DNA of 64,000 nt, taken from assembly GCA_020073585.1 (NCBI GenBank), contig JAIQEV010000006.1, forward strand, positions 1 through 64,000, given 5' to 3'. The notes under the pieces were generated by a model. The model was not told where the DNA came from, searched no databases, and saw only the letters and a program-made list of their open reading frames with translations. A program made the translations under genes and the position numbers. This DNA comes from Terriglobia bacterium (GTDB lineage: Bacteria; Acidobacteriota; Terriglobia; Acidiferrales; UBA7541). Shown piece after piece: positions 26,888 to 35,646 of this stretch (position 1 is its first letter; each line of letters starts with the position of its first letter).

Positions 26888-27640
26888 GTGTCGGCACAAA
26901 ACGAAGCGATAAGCACGTTCGAAATGGATCGGGAAGTCATCCGCTGCAAAACTTGCGGCCTCGTGCAGTACCGCACGCGCACCGGCAATTGCCGGAGGTG
27001 CGTACGGGCGCTCCCACAGCGACTGGAGTTCCTGATACCTCCGCCAGCTCCGATGGAGGAGGCAGGTGCCGAGCCCGCCCAAGAGAAGTTGGTCAACCAG
27101 GAGACGGTCGAGAACATTGGCCAGCGCATCCGGCAGTTGCGCGAATCGCGCGGGATGACGCAAAGCCAGTTGCAGTCGCGCTCGAAAGTTTCCCGGTCGT
27201 ACCTCTCGCGCATCGAGAGCGGGCAGATGACGCCGAGTCTCGGGACGCTGGAGAAAATCTCCGAAGCGCTCAGCGTGGGCCTCAACCGCTTCTTCATCCC
27301 GGAATCGGATGGCGAGGCGCTGCTGGAAGATCCCTTCATCCAGGGGCTGCGGCCGTTTCTGCGGCAACTGGACTGGGAACAGTGGCAATCCATCCTGAAG
27401 CGCCTGCAAGCGATCAGCGACCATGTTTCCGGAGGGCCGATTACGCTCCGCCCTATCGGTAACCCGGCGCGGCTGACGCCGGCAGTGCCGGGCCATGGCC
27501 AGTACGGCCACGCGAACAACGGGAACGGCCACGTAAGCGGCCACCTGAACGATCAGACGGCGCACCTGCAGAGTTCCGCGCAGGGTGGATATTTGCGCCG
27601 GCCGGGCGCTCCGGTCTATCAGCGGCCGCTCGCGCGGTAG
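26888..27640 (+). CDS. Zinc-ribbon and XRE-type helix-turn-helix regulator
   Basis: This 250-residue protein combines an N-terminal zinc ribbon (Cys20, Cys23, Cys35, Cys38) with a Cro/C1-type helix-turn-helix at about 76-136 (IGQRIRQLRESRGMTQSQL...VSRSYLSRIESGQMTPSLGTLEKISEAL). The last 60 residues are low in hydrophobics and rich in Gly, His and Asn, so probably disordered or metal-binding. GTG 26888 is preceded by GAGGAGC. It has its own promoter (26769-26798) and a perfect terminator (27666-27707), so it is monocistronic. The targets are not visible; the wide, simple promoter region fits a housekeeping regulator. Confidence 0.88.
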   Translation: MSAQNEAISTFEMDREVIRCKTCGLVQYRTRTGNCRRCVRALPQRLEFLIPPPAPMEEAGAEPAQEKLVNQETVENIGQRIRQLRESRGMTQSQLQSRSKVSRSYLSRIESGQMTPSLGTLEKISEALSVGLNRFFIPESDGEALLEDPFIQGLRPFLRQLDWEQWQSILKRLQAISDHVSGGPITLRPIGNPARLTPAVPGHGQYGHANNGNGHVSGHLNDQTAHLQSSAQGGYLRRPGAPVYQRPLAR

Positions 27641-27665
27641 CTGCGTTCGCGCAGGAAAGTATTTC

Positions 27666-27707
27666 GCGGTGCGCGCGCCCCGGCAGGGCGCGCGCACCGC
27701 TTTTTTT
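27666..27707 (+). terminator. Intrinsic terminator of the XRE gene
   Basis: GCGGTGCGCGCGCC (27666-27679) pairs perfectly over 14 bp with 27687-27700 and is followed by seven T residues. It is among the strongest terminators in the window. Confidence 0.92.
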
Positions 27708-27764
27708 ATTGGCCGTTGCGGGCTGCGCCGCGCCCGCGGGACGGGGTGCGAAACCGCTGTAGGC

Positions 27765-27784
27765 GTGACCGCGAAGCGGTCAAC
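27765..27784 (+). repeat. Dispersed palindrome, copy 6
   Basis: GTGACCGCGAAGCGGTCAAC, exact consensus, ends three bases before the stop codon of the convergent minus-strand gene (27787). Confidence 0.9.
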
Positions 27785-27786
27785 GG

Positions 27787-28527
27787 CTATTCGCGGACGA
27801 CGGTGACGCTGGCGGCGGGCACTTCCAGGCGTTGGAGGCGGTGCTGCGCGTCGAGGTACAGGAGCACTTCGAGATCGGCGGTGGAGACGCGCAGGCCCTC
27901 GTAGGATTTTCCGGCGGAGGTTTGCGTGCCGGTGGCTTCGACGGTGATGGAGCCGGGGGTGAGGTCCTGGGGAATGAGCACGGGAAAGACCTGCGGGCCG
28001 CGCTTGGACCAGTCGTAGAGGCGGGCGAGGATGGCGTAGTGGTGGTAGAGGTTGTTGTCGAGGATGGCGATCCTGGGAGAGGCGAAAGTCAGCTCCTGCT
28101 GGAAGGGCCGGGCGCCTTCCACCTCCAGGTTGATTTTGGCGATGCCGTTTTCGAAGAGGATGTGCGCGCCGTTTTTCTTGTCGCTCTGCGAGGACCACTC
28201 GTAGCTGAGAGGCGCGCCGTCGGGTTGCAGCCGCAGGGCGGAGGTGACGCGCGTGGCGGGGCCGTCCGCAGGCGTGAGCTGTACCGCGCCGCGCGCCATC
28301 CAGTTGCCGCCGTCGGCGGCAATTTCGAACTCCTCGGCGCCCACCTGCCGCCCGTCGAGCAGGATGCGCAGCTTGCCTTTGTCCGTGGCGAGGAGGCCCG
28401 TTGCGGCGGCCGCGGCGCCTTTCTTTTGCTTCTGCGCGGCGGCGTGCAGTCGCGCGGCGCGCGGGGAGAGCCCGGCGGCGAGAAACAAGATGGTGGCGGC
28501 CAAGAGCCAAGTGCGGCGGTGGGTCAT
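27787..28527 (-). CDS. Hypothetical secreted protein, 246 aa
   Basis: ATG 28527 is preceded by GGGAGG. The N-terminus (TWLLAATILFLAAGLSPRAARLHAAAQ) is a signal peptide or uncleaved anchor, followed by a Lys/Ala linker. The rest is a predominantly beta domain (GRQVGAEEFEIAADGGNWMARGAVQL...) of a kind seen in many Acidobacteriota, where it is uncharacterised. Repeated alternating hydrophobic strands suggest a beta-sandwich or lipocalin-like fold, without catalytic residues I can identify. It lies 53 bases after aroK and ends next to a palindromic repeat. Confidence 0.8.
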   Translation of the reverse strand: MTHRRTWLLAATILFLAAGLSPRAARLHAAAQKQKKGAAAAATGLLATDKGKLRILLDGRQVGAEEFEIAADGGNWMARGAVQLTPADGPATRVTSALRLQPDGAPLSYEWSSQSDKKNGAHILFENGIAKINLEVEGARPFQQELTFASPRIAILDNNLYHHYAILARLYDWSKRGPQVFPVLIPQDLTPGSITVEATGTQTSAGKSYEGLRVSTADLEVLLYLDAQHRLQRLEVPAASVTVVRE

Positions 28528-28580
28528 TGCTTCAGCCTCCCTGGGGCGTTCGAAAAATTCACAACAGTCGTGGCCGGCGG

Positions 28581-29177
28581 CTACGACGGCCGCTTCTCGC
28601 CGAGCAGATGCGCCGCGTCACCCGGGGTGACGATGCCCAGTTGCAGAATCCGTGCCACGACGGCCGCGGCGCTGCCGGAGCTGTCCACGCGATAGTCCGC
28701 CTGCTGATAGGAAGGCAGGCGCTGCGCGTAGAGGGCGCGGAAACTGGCTTCGTCGCGGAACAGCGGGCGGCCGGTCATGGTCATACAGCGGGCCAGGAGA
28801 ATCTCGACGGGGCATTCGAGCCAGACGACGGGGACGCCGGCGTTGCGCAGCAGCTCGACATTGGCCGGCTGGGCGTAGGTGCCGCCGCCCAGGGCCAGGA
28901 CGGTGGGCTCGGCGTGCTCGATGGCGCGGCCCAGGACGGCCCGCAGCTGTTCGTGCTCGAGCTGGCGGAAGGCCGGCTCGCCGTGGCGCTCGAAAAATTC
29001 GGGGATGCCCAGGGCGGCGGCCTGCTCGATGCGCTCATCGAGGTCGGCAAAGCGCCAAGCCAACTGGCGGGCGAGGAGCGCGCCGACGGTGGATTTGCCG
29101 CAGCCCATGAAGCCGGCCAGGCAGAGCACGGAGGGGCGTGCGGCGGGGCCGCGCGGAGGCGAAGGTGGCATGGGCAT
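28581..29177 (-). CDS. aroK: Shikimate kinase
   Basis: AroK phosphorylates shikimate at O3 in the chorismate pathway. The 198-residue protein shows the Walker A loop GFMGCGKST (22-30), the shikimate-binding DLDERIEQ, the FRQLEHEQL region, the GGGTYAQ shikimate loop and the lid with RPLFRDE. It is slightly longer than the usual 170-180 residues because of an N-terminal Pro-rich extension. No obvious ribosome site precedes the first ATG, so the start is uncertain. It lies 18 bases after the DUF4097-type gene, which suggests read-through from the sigma/anti-sigma unit. Confidence 0.95.
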   Translation of the reverse strand: MPMPPSPPRGPAARPSVLCLAGFMGCGKSTVGALLARQLAWRFADLDERIEQAAALGIPEFFERHGEPAFRQLEHEQLRAVLGRAIEHAEPTVLALGGGTYAQPANVELLRNAGVPVVWLECPVEILLARCMTMTGRPLFRDEASFRALYAQRLPSYQQADYRVDSSGSAAAVVARILQLGIVTPGDAAHLLGEKRPS

Positions 29178-29195
29178 GCGAGGGCGCGAAACGGA

Positions 29196-30101
29196 TCAAT
29201 CGCGCTTACGGATGCGGATTGTACCACTGAACGAGGAGAGGTTGACCTGGGCCAGGCCGGCGTTGACGCTGCCGGCGAGGCTCTTGGCGAACTTCGAGGA
29301 AAGCTGCCTCAGGCCGTGGGAATCGGGCTTGAGGAAGTCCTGGGCCTGGTTGTCCACGGTGCCGGTGGTGGTCTGGGCCTTGAGATCGAAGGAATCGTTG
29401 CCGGAGAAGCGCACCTCGACCAGGCCCATGCCGCTCTTCATGGTGTAGATGCCGGAACGCAGGAAATCGCCGTCGTAGAGAATGTTGCCGGTGGTGGTGG
29501 AGACGTTGAGATTGTTGAGCTGTGGCTGCAGGAACTGCGCGCTGCCGCTGATGGAGGCGAAGTTGAGCTTGCCGGCGCATTGCAGGCACTGCAGTGATCC
29601 GCTGACGGTCTTCACGATGATGTAGCCGGAGACTTCCTTGAGGTGCACGTCGCCGGCGACGGATTCCAGGGTCATGTCGCCATAGACCTGCTCGACGTAG
29701 ATGGTGCCCATGCTGGTGGTGTGAATCTGCAGCTCGCTCTCTTCGGGAACGGTGATGTCGAAGGAGGTTTCGACCTCGGCGGGCTTGGCGCTCTTGTCGA
29801 GGATGGTGGTGGAGAGGCCGATGCGGTTGTCCGCCTGCTCCATCTCCACGGCGACTTTGCCGGAGGCCTGGTTGCCGGCGATGACCACTTCGGGATTCTT
29901 CCAGGACTTTACCTCGATGCGCCCGTTGGTGGCGTTCTGGATGGTGAGCACCGGGCGGGTGGTCACCGCGAAATGCTTTTCGATGTGCTGGCCGGCGGCC
30001 TGCGCGGGCGGCAGCAGGAAGGCTGCGGCTCCGAGAAGAAAAAGGGCTGACCGCTTCGCGGTCACGCGGAAGATCGTCCAGCAGGTTGTAGGCGTCGGCA
30101 T
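29196..30101 (-). CDS. DUF4097-type secreted beta-helix/adhesin-like protein
   Basis: The protein has 301 residues from ATG 30101 (two bases after the anti-sigma stop, with GGAG nine bases upstream). A signal peptide is clear, but its basic N-region is encoded by a copy of the dispersed palindrome (30046-30065, residues about 13-19). The mature part is a repetitive beta sequence (TNGRIEVKSWKNPEVVIAGN, VAGDVHLKEVSGYIIVKTVSGSLQC, SISGSAQF, STTGNILYDG), the pattern of the DUF4097/DUF4098 beta-strand stack. Such proteins are often next to sigma/anti-sigma pairs, as here. The function is unknown; a structural or adhesive role at the envelope is inference. Confidence 0.9.
   Translation of the reverse strand: MPTPTTCWTIFRVTAKRSALFLLGAAAFLLPPAQAAGQHIEKHFAVTTRPVLTIQNATNGRIEVKSWKNPEVVIAGNQASGKVAVEMEQADNRIGLSTTILDKSAKPAEVETSFDITVPEESELQIHTTSMGTIYVEQVYGDMTLESVAGDVHLKEVSGYIIVKTVSGSLQCLQCAGKLNFASISGSAQFLQPQLNNLNVSTTTGNILYDGDFLRSGIYTMKSGMGLVEVRFSGNDSFDLKAQTTTGTVDNQAQDFLKPDSHGLRQLSSKFAKSLAGSVNAGLAQVNLSSFSGTIRIRKRD
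30046..30065 (-). repeat. Dispersed palindrome, copy 7 (inside a coding region)
   Basis: GCTGACCGCTTCGCGGTCAC, one mismatch from consensus, lies within the first 20 codons of the DUF4097-type gene. It is the only copy I place inside a reading frame, where it encodes part of the signal peptide N-region. Confidence 0.85.
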
Positions 30102-30102
30102 G

Positions 30103-30744
30103 TCAGTAGTCTCCACTCCCGCTGCGATCCATCATCGCAGCGAGCAACTCGGCTTTTTGCTGATACGCGCCGGAAAGATATTCGCGGGCCACATCGTCGG
30201 TCGGATCCTGGCGGACGCGCTGTTCGCAGTCGGCGATGAACTGATCCAGGATCCTCAGATTCTCGCGCAGGGAAGCGTCCACGGGAGAGGCCGTGGTGCC
30301 GGCCAGGGCCATGCCGGCAACCCCGCGCTCCTGCTGCTGGAGCATGGCGGCGGTTTCCGCGTAGGGCAGGGGCTCGGCGGCGGACGGCGGGGGCGTGCGG
30401 CGCAACTGCACGGCGGCGCCGGCCACGAGCAAGAGGCCGACGGCGGCAGTGGCCAGCGCGTGGCTCTGGAAAAGCGCGGCCAGCGAATGCCACCAGAAAG
30501 ATTCCCGCGGCGGGGCCGTCTCCTGGAGGATTCCTTCCGCGGCGAGTTGCGCGCGCAAGGAGAGCCACAGGCGCTGCGGGGGTTCGGCTTCGGCCGGGAG
30601 CGCGCGCGCGGCGGCGGCGATGGCGGTGAAATCGGCGAGCAGGCTCTGGCAGGCGTCGCAGCCCGCCAGATGCGTTTGCGCGGCCTGGCTATCTGCCGCG
30701 AGGCCGTCCTGCTCCAGGGCCCGTTCGAATTCTGTGCACTTCAT
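30103..30744 (-). CDS. Anti-sigma factor with zf-HC2-type domain
   Basis: The 213-residue protein begins with a short anti-sigma zinc domain (Cys3, then the HxxxCxxC motif at His25, Cys29, Cys32), typical of zf-HC2 proteins that hold ECF sigma factors. One transmembrane helix follows at about 94-113 (ALATAAVGLLLVAGAAVQL). About 95 periplasmic residues end in a helical segment (ENLRILDQFIADCEQRVRQDP) that may be the sensing part. It lies 92 bases downstream of the sigma gene, which is interrupted here by a stop. Transcription with the DUF4097-type gene is supported by the overlap-like spacing. Confidence 0.88.
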   Translation of the reverse strand: MKCTEFERALEQDGLAADSQAAQTHLAGCDACQSLLADFTAIAAAARALPAEAEPPQRLWLSLRAQLAAEGILQETAPPRESFWWHSLAALFQSHALATAAVGLLLVAGAAVQLRRTPPPSAAEPLPYAETAAMLQQQERGVAGMALAGTTASPVDASLRENLRILDQFIADCEQRVRQDPTDDVAREYLSGAYQQKAELLAAMMDRSGSGDY

Positions 30745-30799
30745 CTTGCCTTGCTCCGCGGGCGGGGCGCTGGGTGGCCCTCCCGCAACTGCTTCCGGC

Positions 30800-30819
30800 G
30801 TGACCGCGAAGCGGTCAAC
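30800..30819 (+). repeat. Dispersed palindrome, copy 8
   Basis: GTGACCGCGAAGCGGTCAAC, exact consensus with GC flanks, lies between the sigma factor stop (30836) and the anti-sigma start (30744). A hairpin here would sit between the two cistrons and could affect their relative expression. Confidence 0.9.
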
Positions 30820-30835
30820 GCCGCAAATCCCAAAC

Positions 30836-31600
30836 TCAAACGTCCCGCCCGGTGGGGGACTTGGCCGCCTGTTCTTCCTGGCGGACCTGGCGGGCCTGAT
30901 CCCGCAACTCCTCCTGCAGGAGTTCGCGCATGCGGGTCCGCGCCTTGTGCAGCTGCGACTTCGAATTGCCTACCGAACAGCCCATGATGTCCGCGATCTC
31001 GTTGTGCTCGTAGCCCTGGATATCGTGGAGCACGAACACCGTGCGGTACCCCGGGGGCAGCTTTTCGATCGAGCGCTCGAGATTGACGCGATCGACCGCC
31101 CCGTTCAGTTTCAAGTCCGGCGCGCCGAAGTCCTTGCGCGGCCCGCCGCTCTCTTCATCCGGCTCCGTGGCCTCTTCCAGGGAAGTCTAGGGAAGAGCTT
31201 TCTTGCGCAGCCGCATGAGGACCACATTGACGGTCATGCGGTGCAGCCACGTGGAAAACGCCGACTCGCCCCGGAACGTGGCGATCTTGCGGAACAACTG
31301 CAAGAACGCCTCCTGCGCCAGGTCTTCCGCGTCGGACGGATTGTTGACCATGCGCAGGCACAGGGCGTAGACACGGCGGCTGTGCAGCCGGTAGAGAAAC
31401 TCAAAGGCCGCTGCATTGCCGCGCTGCGCCAGGCGGATGGCATCCGCCTCGGTCAGCGTGCTGGGCTCGGTTGGTCTAGGTCGGGCCAACGGTCCAATCG
31501 CGGCGCATCCAGTCCATGCGATGCACCGTGTACCCTCCGGAGTTGTCCCGCGCGTGCGGAACTCTTTCTCAAATAGACACTTTGTAAGCGCGGCCGGCAA
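30836..31600 (-). pseudogene. ECF sigma factor interrupted by an in-frame TAG
   Basis: Two open segments in the same frame make one ECF sigma factor. The upstream part (31187-31600) carries region 2 ([66 protein letters not shown]). The downstream part (30836-31186) carries an acidic linker and region 4 ([47 protein letters not shown]). They are separated only by TAG at 31187-31189, where a Glu codon (GAG) would fit. The N-terminal extension from TTG 31600 is uncertain; homology begins near [10 protein letters not shown]. The flanks look intact, so this could be a recent nonsense mutation, a sequencing error or, less likely, amber read-through. The neighbouring anti-sigma gene is intact. Confidence 0.8.
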
Positions 31601-31638
31601 TGGGCGCCGGTCCGCTGCGCCGCCAGGGGGCAGCGGCG

Positions 31639-32364
31639 CTATTTTCCCGCGATTCCCGCCGGACGTCTACGGCGGATGTTGCGCCAGCGGGCCTTGCGTG
31701 AAGAGGGCGGGCCGGCCTTGCTGTATGCCGCGGACTCGAAGTCCGCCAGCGCGTCCGCGGGCAGGACGTGGAGAAAGGACTTGCACAGGACGATGGTTTC
31801 GCGCAGGCAGGTGTTGAGGTCGTAGTGAAAAAGATCCAGCGCCAGCCAGGTCCGGTCGCGCTCGCCGGAAAACTCCTCGACCAGTTCCTGGACCGTGGCG
31901 GCGAATTCCTGGTCCAGGTCCGCGACCATCTCCTGCAGGGAGTGCAGCTTATGCAGGAATTGCGCGCGCTGGGAAAGCAGGACCATGGAGAACAGGGTGT
32001 TCATGCGGGCGGCGCGCAGGCAGCGCAGGCTCCGGAAATTGGCGGGATTGAGCGGGGCGACGTTGGGCACCGTGCCGTGATGGCGGCCCTGCGCTTCGAT
32101 GGCGCGCAGCAGGGTCTCCAGCGGCTGCGTCAGCAAGCGGCTCAGTTCGCCGCTGACCGCCACGGCCTGCAGCGACCTGGCGATTTGACCGCGCAGGCGC
32201 AGGGCCATCGCTTCGTTCAGCGACACGCTGAGCATGGTGTAGGAGGTTTCCAGCTGCTGGCTGAGCGTCTCGAAGGTGCTGGCCTGGGGCTGCGGCAGCC
32301 AGGCGCACCAGTCTTCCTGTACCGAGGAAAACCGGCCGGGAAGGGATGGAGTCCGTTCTTGCAC
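31639..32364 (-). CDS. Hypothetical helical protein, 241 aa
   Basis: I do not recognise the family. From GTG 32364 the protein is almost entirely alpha-helical: [48 protein letters not shown], then a second long amphipathic stretch with [31 protein letters not shown], and a strongly basic C-terminus ([15 protein letters not shown]). No transmembrane helix or signal is seen. It lies upstream of the sigma factor in the same direction, 38 bases away, and divergent from lysS. A cytoplasmic scaffolding role would fit but is only a guess. Confidence 0.75.
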   Translation of the reverse strand: MQERTPSLPGRFSSVQEDWCAWLPQPQASTFETLSQQLETSYTMLSVSLNEAMALRLRGQIARSLQAVAVSGELSRLLTQPLETLLRAIEAQGRHHGTVPNVAPLNPANFRSLRCLRAARMNTLFSMVLLSQRAQFLHKLHSLQEMVADLDQEFAATVQELVEEFSGERDRTWLALDLFHYDLNTCLRETIVLCKSFLHVLPADALADFESAAYSKAGPPSSRKARWRNIRRRRPAGIAGK

Positions 32365-32487
32365 AGTCTTAGCCAGTGAGAAGCGCCGAGTATATCAAAG
32401 TACTCGCGCCGGTGCGCAACCCCTTTCTTGAAGGCGCGGGCCAGCCCCGTTATACTGCGCACGACCTGTCGGAAAGGACGTTTACCC

Positions 32488-34059
32488 TTGCAATTCGAGC
32501 CACTTGACCAGTTCCAGCAACGCCAGAAGAAGCTCGAAGAGATCCGCGCTCTGGGTTATGCCGTCTACCCGCACGAGTTCCGCTGGACGGAGACCCCGGC
32601 GGCGCTGGTGGAGGCCTTTGCGGAGACCCCGGCGGCGGAGCTGGAAGCGCACCGGCGCGAGGTGCGCGTGGCCGGGCGCATCGTCTCCTACCGGCTGATG
32701 GGCAAGGCGGGCTTCGCGCACATTCAGGGAGCGGGGAAGCGCATCCAGGTCTACGTCAAGCTGGACGTGCTGGGGGAACGCGCCTTCAAGCTCTTCCAGT
32801 TGCTGGATCTCGGCGACAACGTCGGCGTGGCCGGGCATCTCTTCCGGACCAAGACCAACGAACTGTCGGTTTGGGTCGAGGAGCTGACCTTTTTGAGCAA
32901 GGCGCTGCTGCCGCTGCCGGAAAAGTGGCACGGGCTGACGGACATCGAGATCCGCTACCGGCAGCGCTACTTGGACCTCCTCGCCAACGAGAAATCGCGG
33001 CAGGTCTTTCTGACCCGGGCGCGCATCGTGCAGGAGATGCGCCGATTTTTCGACGGGCGCGGCTACGTCGAGGTGGAAACGCCGATGATGCACCCCATCG
33101 CGGGGGGCGCGGCGGCGCGGCCGTTCATCACCCACCACAACACCATGGACATCGACTTGTACCTGCGCATCGCGCCGGAGCTGTATCTGAAGCGGCTGGT
33201 GGTGGGCGGGATCGACCGGGTCTACGAGATCAACCGCAACTTCCGGAACGAGGGCATCTCCACCCAGCACAATCCGGAATTCACCATGCTCGAGTTCTAC
33301 GAGGCCTACAGCAACTACCGGGACCTCATGGAGCTGAACGAGCAGCTCTTCGCGCTGCTGGCGGAGAAGGTAACCGGCTCGACGACGGTGCGCTACGGCG
33401 AGCACCAGCTGGACTTCGCAAAGTTCCAGAAGCTGACCATGCGCGAGGCCATCGAAAAGTACTGGCCCGCGGAGGCCGGCGCCGCGCCCACGCCGGCGGA
33501 GTTGGCGGCGCCGGGCGGGCCGCGCGCCGCGGTCGAGCGCTACAACCAGTGGGCCGGGCGCACGGGAGCCGCGCGCATCACGGCCAAGGGCCAGCCCTGC
33601 GACGGCGAATGGACGGGACTGCTGTTCGAAGAGATCGCCGAGAAGCATCTGATCCAGCCGGCGTTCATCTACGATTTCCCCACCGAGATCTCGCCGCTGT
33701 CCAAACAGAAGCCCGAAGATCCCGCGCTGACCGAGCGCTTCGAGATCTTCGCCGGGGGCATGGAGATCGCCAACGGCTTCTCCGAACTGAACGATCCCGC
33801 CGAGCAGGAGCGTCGCTTCCTGGAGCAGATCGCGCAGGGCGGCGAGGAAGCGCCGAAGCAGTTGGACGCGGACTACATTCGCGCGCTGTGCCACGGTCTG
33901 CCCCCCGCTGCCGGCGAGGGCATCGGCATGGACCGCGTGACCATGCTGCTCACCGATTCGCACTCCATCCGCGACGTCATCCTCTTTCCCCTGCTGCGCC
34001 CGGAGGCCCCGGAAGCGAAGACGGAAACGCCCGGCGCTTTCGCCGGCGAGAAAGACTAG
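32488..34059 (+). CDS. lysS: Lysyl-tRNA synthetase, class II
   Basis: LysS charges tRNA-Lys. I start at TTG 32488 (MQFEPLDQFQQRQKKLEEIRALG) because GGAAAGGACG lies 8 bases upstream and the residues match the family N-terminal helix; upstream codons are unlike it. The 523-residue protein has the anticodon-binding OB fold (RVAGRIVSYRLMGKAGFAHIQ), class II motif 1, motif 2 in EINRNFRNEGISTQHNPEFTMLEF, and motif 3 in GEGIGMDRVTMLLTDSHSIRDVILFP. A 30-residue Ala/Pro-rich stretch (about 330-360) lies between the catalytic motifs. The Lol permease gene starts 13 bases later. Confidence 0.97.
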   Translation: MQFEPLDQFQQRQKKLEEIRALGYAVYPHEFRWTETPAALVEAFAETPAAELEAHRREVRVAGRIVSYRLMGKAGFAHIQGAGKRIQVYVKLDVLGERAFKLFQLLDLGDNVGVAGHLFRTKTNELSVWVEELTFLSKALLPLPEKWHGLTDIEIRYRQRYLDLLANEKSRQVFLTRARIVQEMRRFFDGRGYVEVETPMMHPIAGGAAARPFITHHNTMDIDLYLRIAPELYLKRLVVGGIDRVYEINRNFRNEGISTQHNPEFTMLEFYEAYSNYRDLMELNEQLFALLAEKVTGSTTVRYGEHQLDFAKFQKLTMREAIEKYWPAEAGAAPTPAELAAPGGPRAAVERYNQWAGRTGAARITAKGQPCDGEWTGLLFEEIAEKHLIQPAFIYDFPTEISPLSKQKPEDPALTERFEIFAGGMEIANGFSELNDPAEQERRFLEQIAQGGEEAPKQLDADYIRALCHGLPPAAGEGIGMDRVTMLLTDSHSIRDVILFPLLRPEAPEAKTETPGAFAGEKD

Positions 34060-34072
34060 CGGCTACCCGCAC

Positions 34073-35299
34073 ATGCGCTTTGAATGGTTCGTGGCCCGGC
34101 GGTACCTGCGGTCGCCCTACCGGCCGGCGGTGCTGCGCCTGGTGACGGGCTTTTCCGTGCTGGGCGTAGCCGCGGGCGTGGCCACGCTGGTGGTGGCCCT
34201 GGCCATGGACACCGGCTTCCGCGAAACGCTGCAGGAGCGGCTGCTCGGCGTGACCGCGCACGTCTCGCTGACGCGCCCCGGCACGGGCGGCATCCGCGAT
34301 TACGAGGCGCTGGCGGCGCGGCTGGGCGCGGCGCCCGGCGTGCGTTCGATCACCCCCGCGGTATACCAGACGGTGTTGCTGTCGTTCGGCGGCCAGGCGC
34401 GCGGCGTCGTGGCCAAGGGCGTGGACCCCGTGCGGGAGCGGCGCTTCGACGAAGCGCTGCAGCGGGTGGTGGCCGGGCACGCGGATTTTGCGGCGGATGC
34501 CGACGGCGTGGACGCTTTGCTCGTCGGCAAGCAGTTGGCCGAGGAGTGGAAGGTTTCGCCCGGGGACTACGTCACGCTGACCAGCCCGCAAGGACGGCTG
34601 ACCCCGTTCGGGCTGCTGCCGCGCACGCGGCGCTTCCGCATCACCGGCGTTTTCGAATCGGGCTTCTACGATTACGACGAGAACTGGTGCTTCATGACCC
34701 TCTCCGCGGCGCAGAATCTTTCCGGGGCGGGCGACCTGGTGAACGTGCTGGAGCTGCGGCTGGCGCAGCCCGACCGGGCCGGGGAGATCGCGCGAGAGAT
34801 GGAGCGCGCGGCGGGGCCGGGCTACGCGGCCACGACGTGGATGGAAGAAAACAAGGCGCTGTTCCGGGCGCTGCGGCTGGAAAAGCTGGTCACCGCGATC
34901 TTCATCGGGCTGATCACGTTTGTGGCCGGGCTGAACATCCTGGTGGTGCTGACCATGACCGTCACGGACAAGGCCCGGGACATCGCGGTGCTGATGGCCA
35001 TGGGCACGCGCCGCGCGCAGGTGCGGCGGATTTTTCTGTTGCAGGGGCTGGCGATCGGCTCGGCAGGAACGCTGCTGGGACTGCTGGCGGGTTATGGAAT
35101 CGCCGGCATCGCGGGCCACTACCATCTGATACCGCTCGACCCACAGGTCTATTCGGTGGCCTACGTGCCGTTTCATCCGAGTGTATGGGACGGGGTGGGA
35201 ATCGCGCTGGCGGCGATGGGAATTTCCGTGGCCGCCACGCTGGTGCCGGCGCGCGCGGCGGCGCGCCTGCTGCCCGTGGAAATCCTGCGTTATGAGTGA
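34073..35299 (+). CDS. Lipoprotein-releasing ABC transporter permease (LolC/E type)
   Basis: This is a 408-residue FtsX-superfamily permease of the LolCDE system, which moves lipoproteins from the inner membrane to LolA. The N-terminal signature FVARRYLRSPYRPAVLRLVTGFSVLGVAAGVATLVVALAMDTGFR is typical of LolC/LolE. A periplasmic domain (about 50-270) is followed by three transmembrane helices, with ITFVAGLNILVVLTMTVTDKARDIAVLMAMGTRRAQVRRIFLLQG at the cytosolic coupling region. Only one permease gene is present, so it may work as a homodimer, as proposed for LolF-type proteins. The ATPase gene follows after a 347-base gap. Confidence 0.92.
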   Translation: MRFEWFVARRYLRSPYRPAVLRLVTGFSVLGVAAGVATLVVALAMDTGFRETLQERLLGVTAHVSLTRPGTGGIRDYEALAARLGAAPGVRSITPAVYQTVLLSFGGQARGVVAKGVDPVRERRFDEALQRVVAGHADFAADADGVDALLVGKQLAEEWKVSPGDYVTLTSPQGRLTPFGLLPRTRRFRITGVFESGFYDYDENWCFMTLSAAQNLSGAGDLVNVLELRLAQPDRAGEIAREMERAAGPGYAATTWMEENKALFRALRLEKLVTAIFIGLITFVAGLNILVVLTMTVTDKARDIAVLMAMGTRRAQVRRIFLLQGLAIGSAGTLLGLLAGYGIAGIAGHYHLIPLDPQVYSVAYVPFHPSVWDGVGIALAAMGISVAATLVPARAAARLLPVEILRYE

Positions 35300-35646
35300 A
35301 TTGGAAGCGCCGAAGAGAATGGCAAAAGAGACGAATTTGGCGGTCCGGTTGCTCTATATCCGGATGGGCAATCGGATGGCGGGCCGCCCTTTTGCAACGC
35401 GTTTGCATAGGGCTTCCCCGGCGCTCCTGAAGACGCTGATATAGCGTAAGTTAGACCGGTCCGAAAAGCGGGAAAGCCGGGCGTTCGTTGGACGCGAATG
35501 GTCACCGGCCAAAAAAGGAAAGAGTTGGGCATCGAGCGGCAGGGCCGGACAGTACCGCCTGGCCACTACGCCAGGGTGCTGCGGCATCTAATTAAAATAT
35601 AGACGCGGCGCGCGGGCGCCCGGAGTGGGCGGCGCGCAAGAAGATT
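35300..35646. other. Non-coding gap between the Lol permease and lolD
   Basis: No convincing gene is present. The last part has an AT-rich patch (TAATTAAAATATAGA at about 35590-35604) that could hold a -10 element for lolD, but no matching -35 was found. The gap is long for a lolC-lolD pair, so lolD and clpC probably have their own promoter. Confidence 0.5.

Noticed and set aside
31115-31186. Sigma factor halves as two separate genes
   Set aside because: Both are in the same frame with one stop between and together make a normal ECF sigma factor; the downstream part lacks its own ribosome site.
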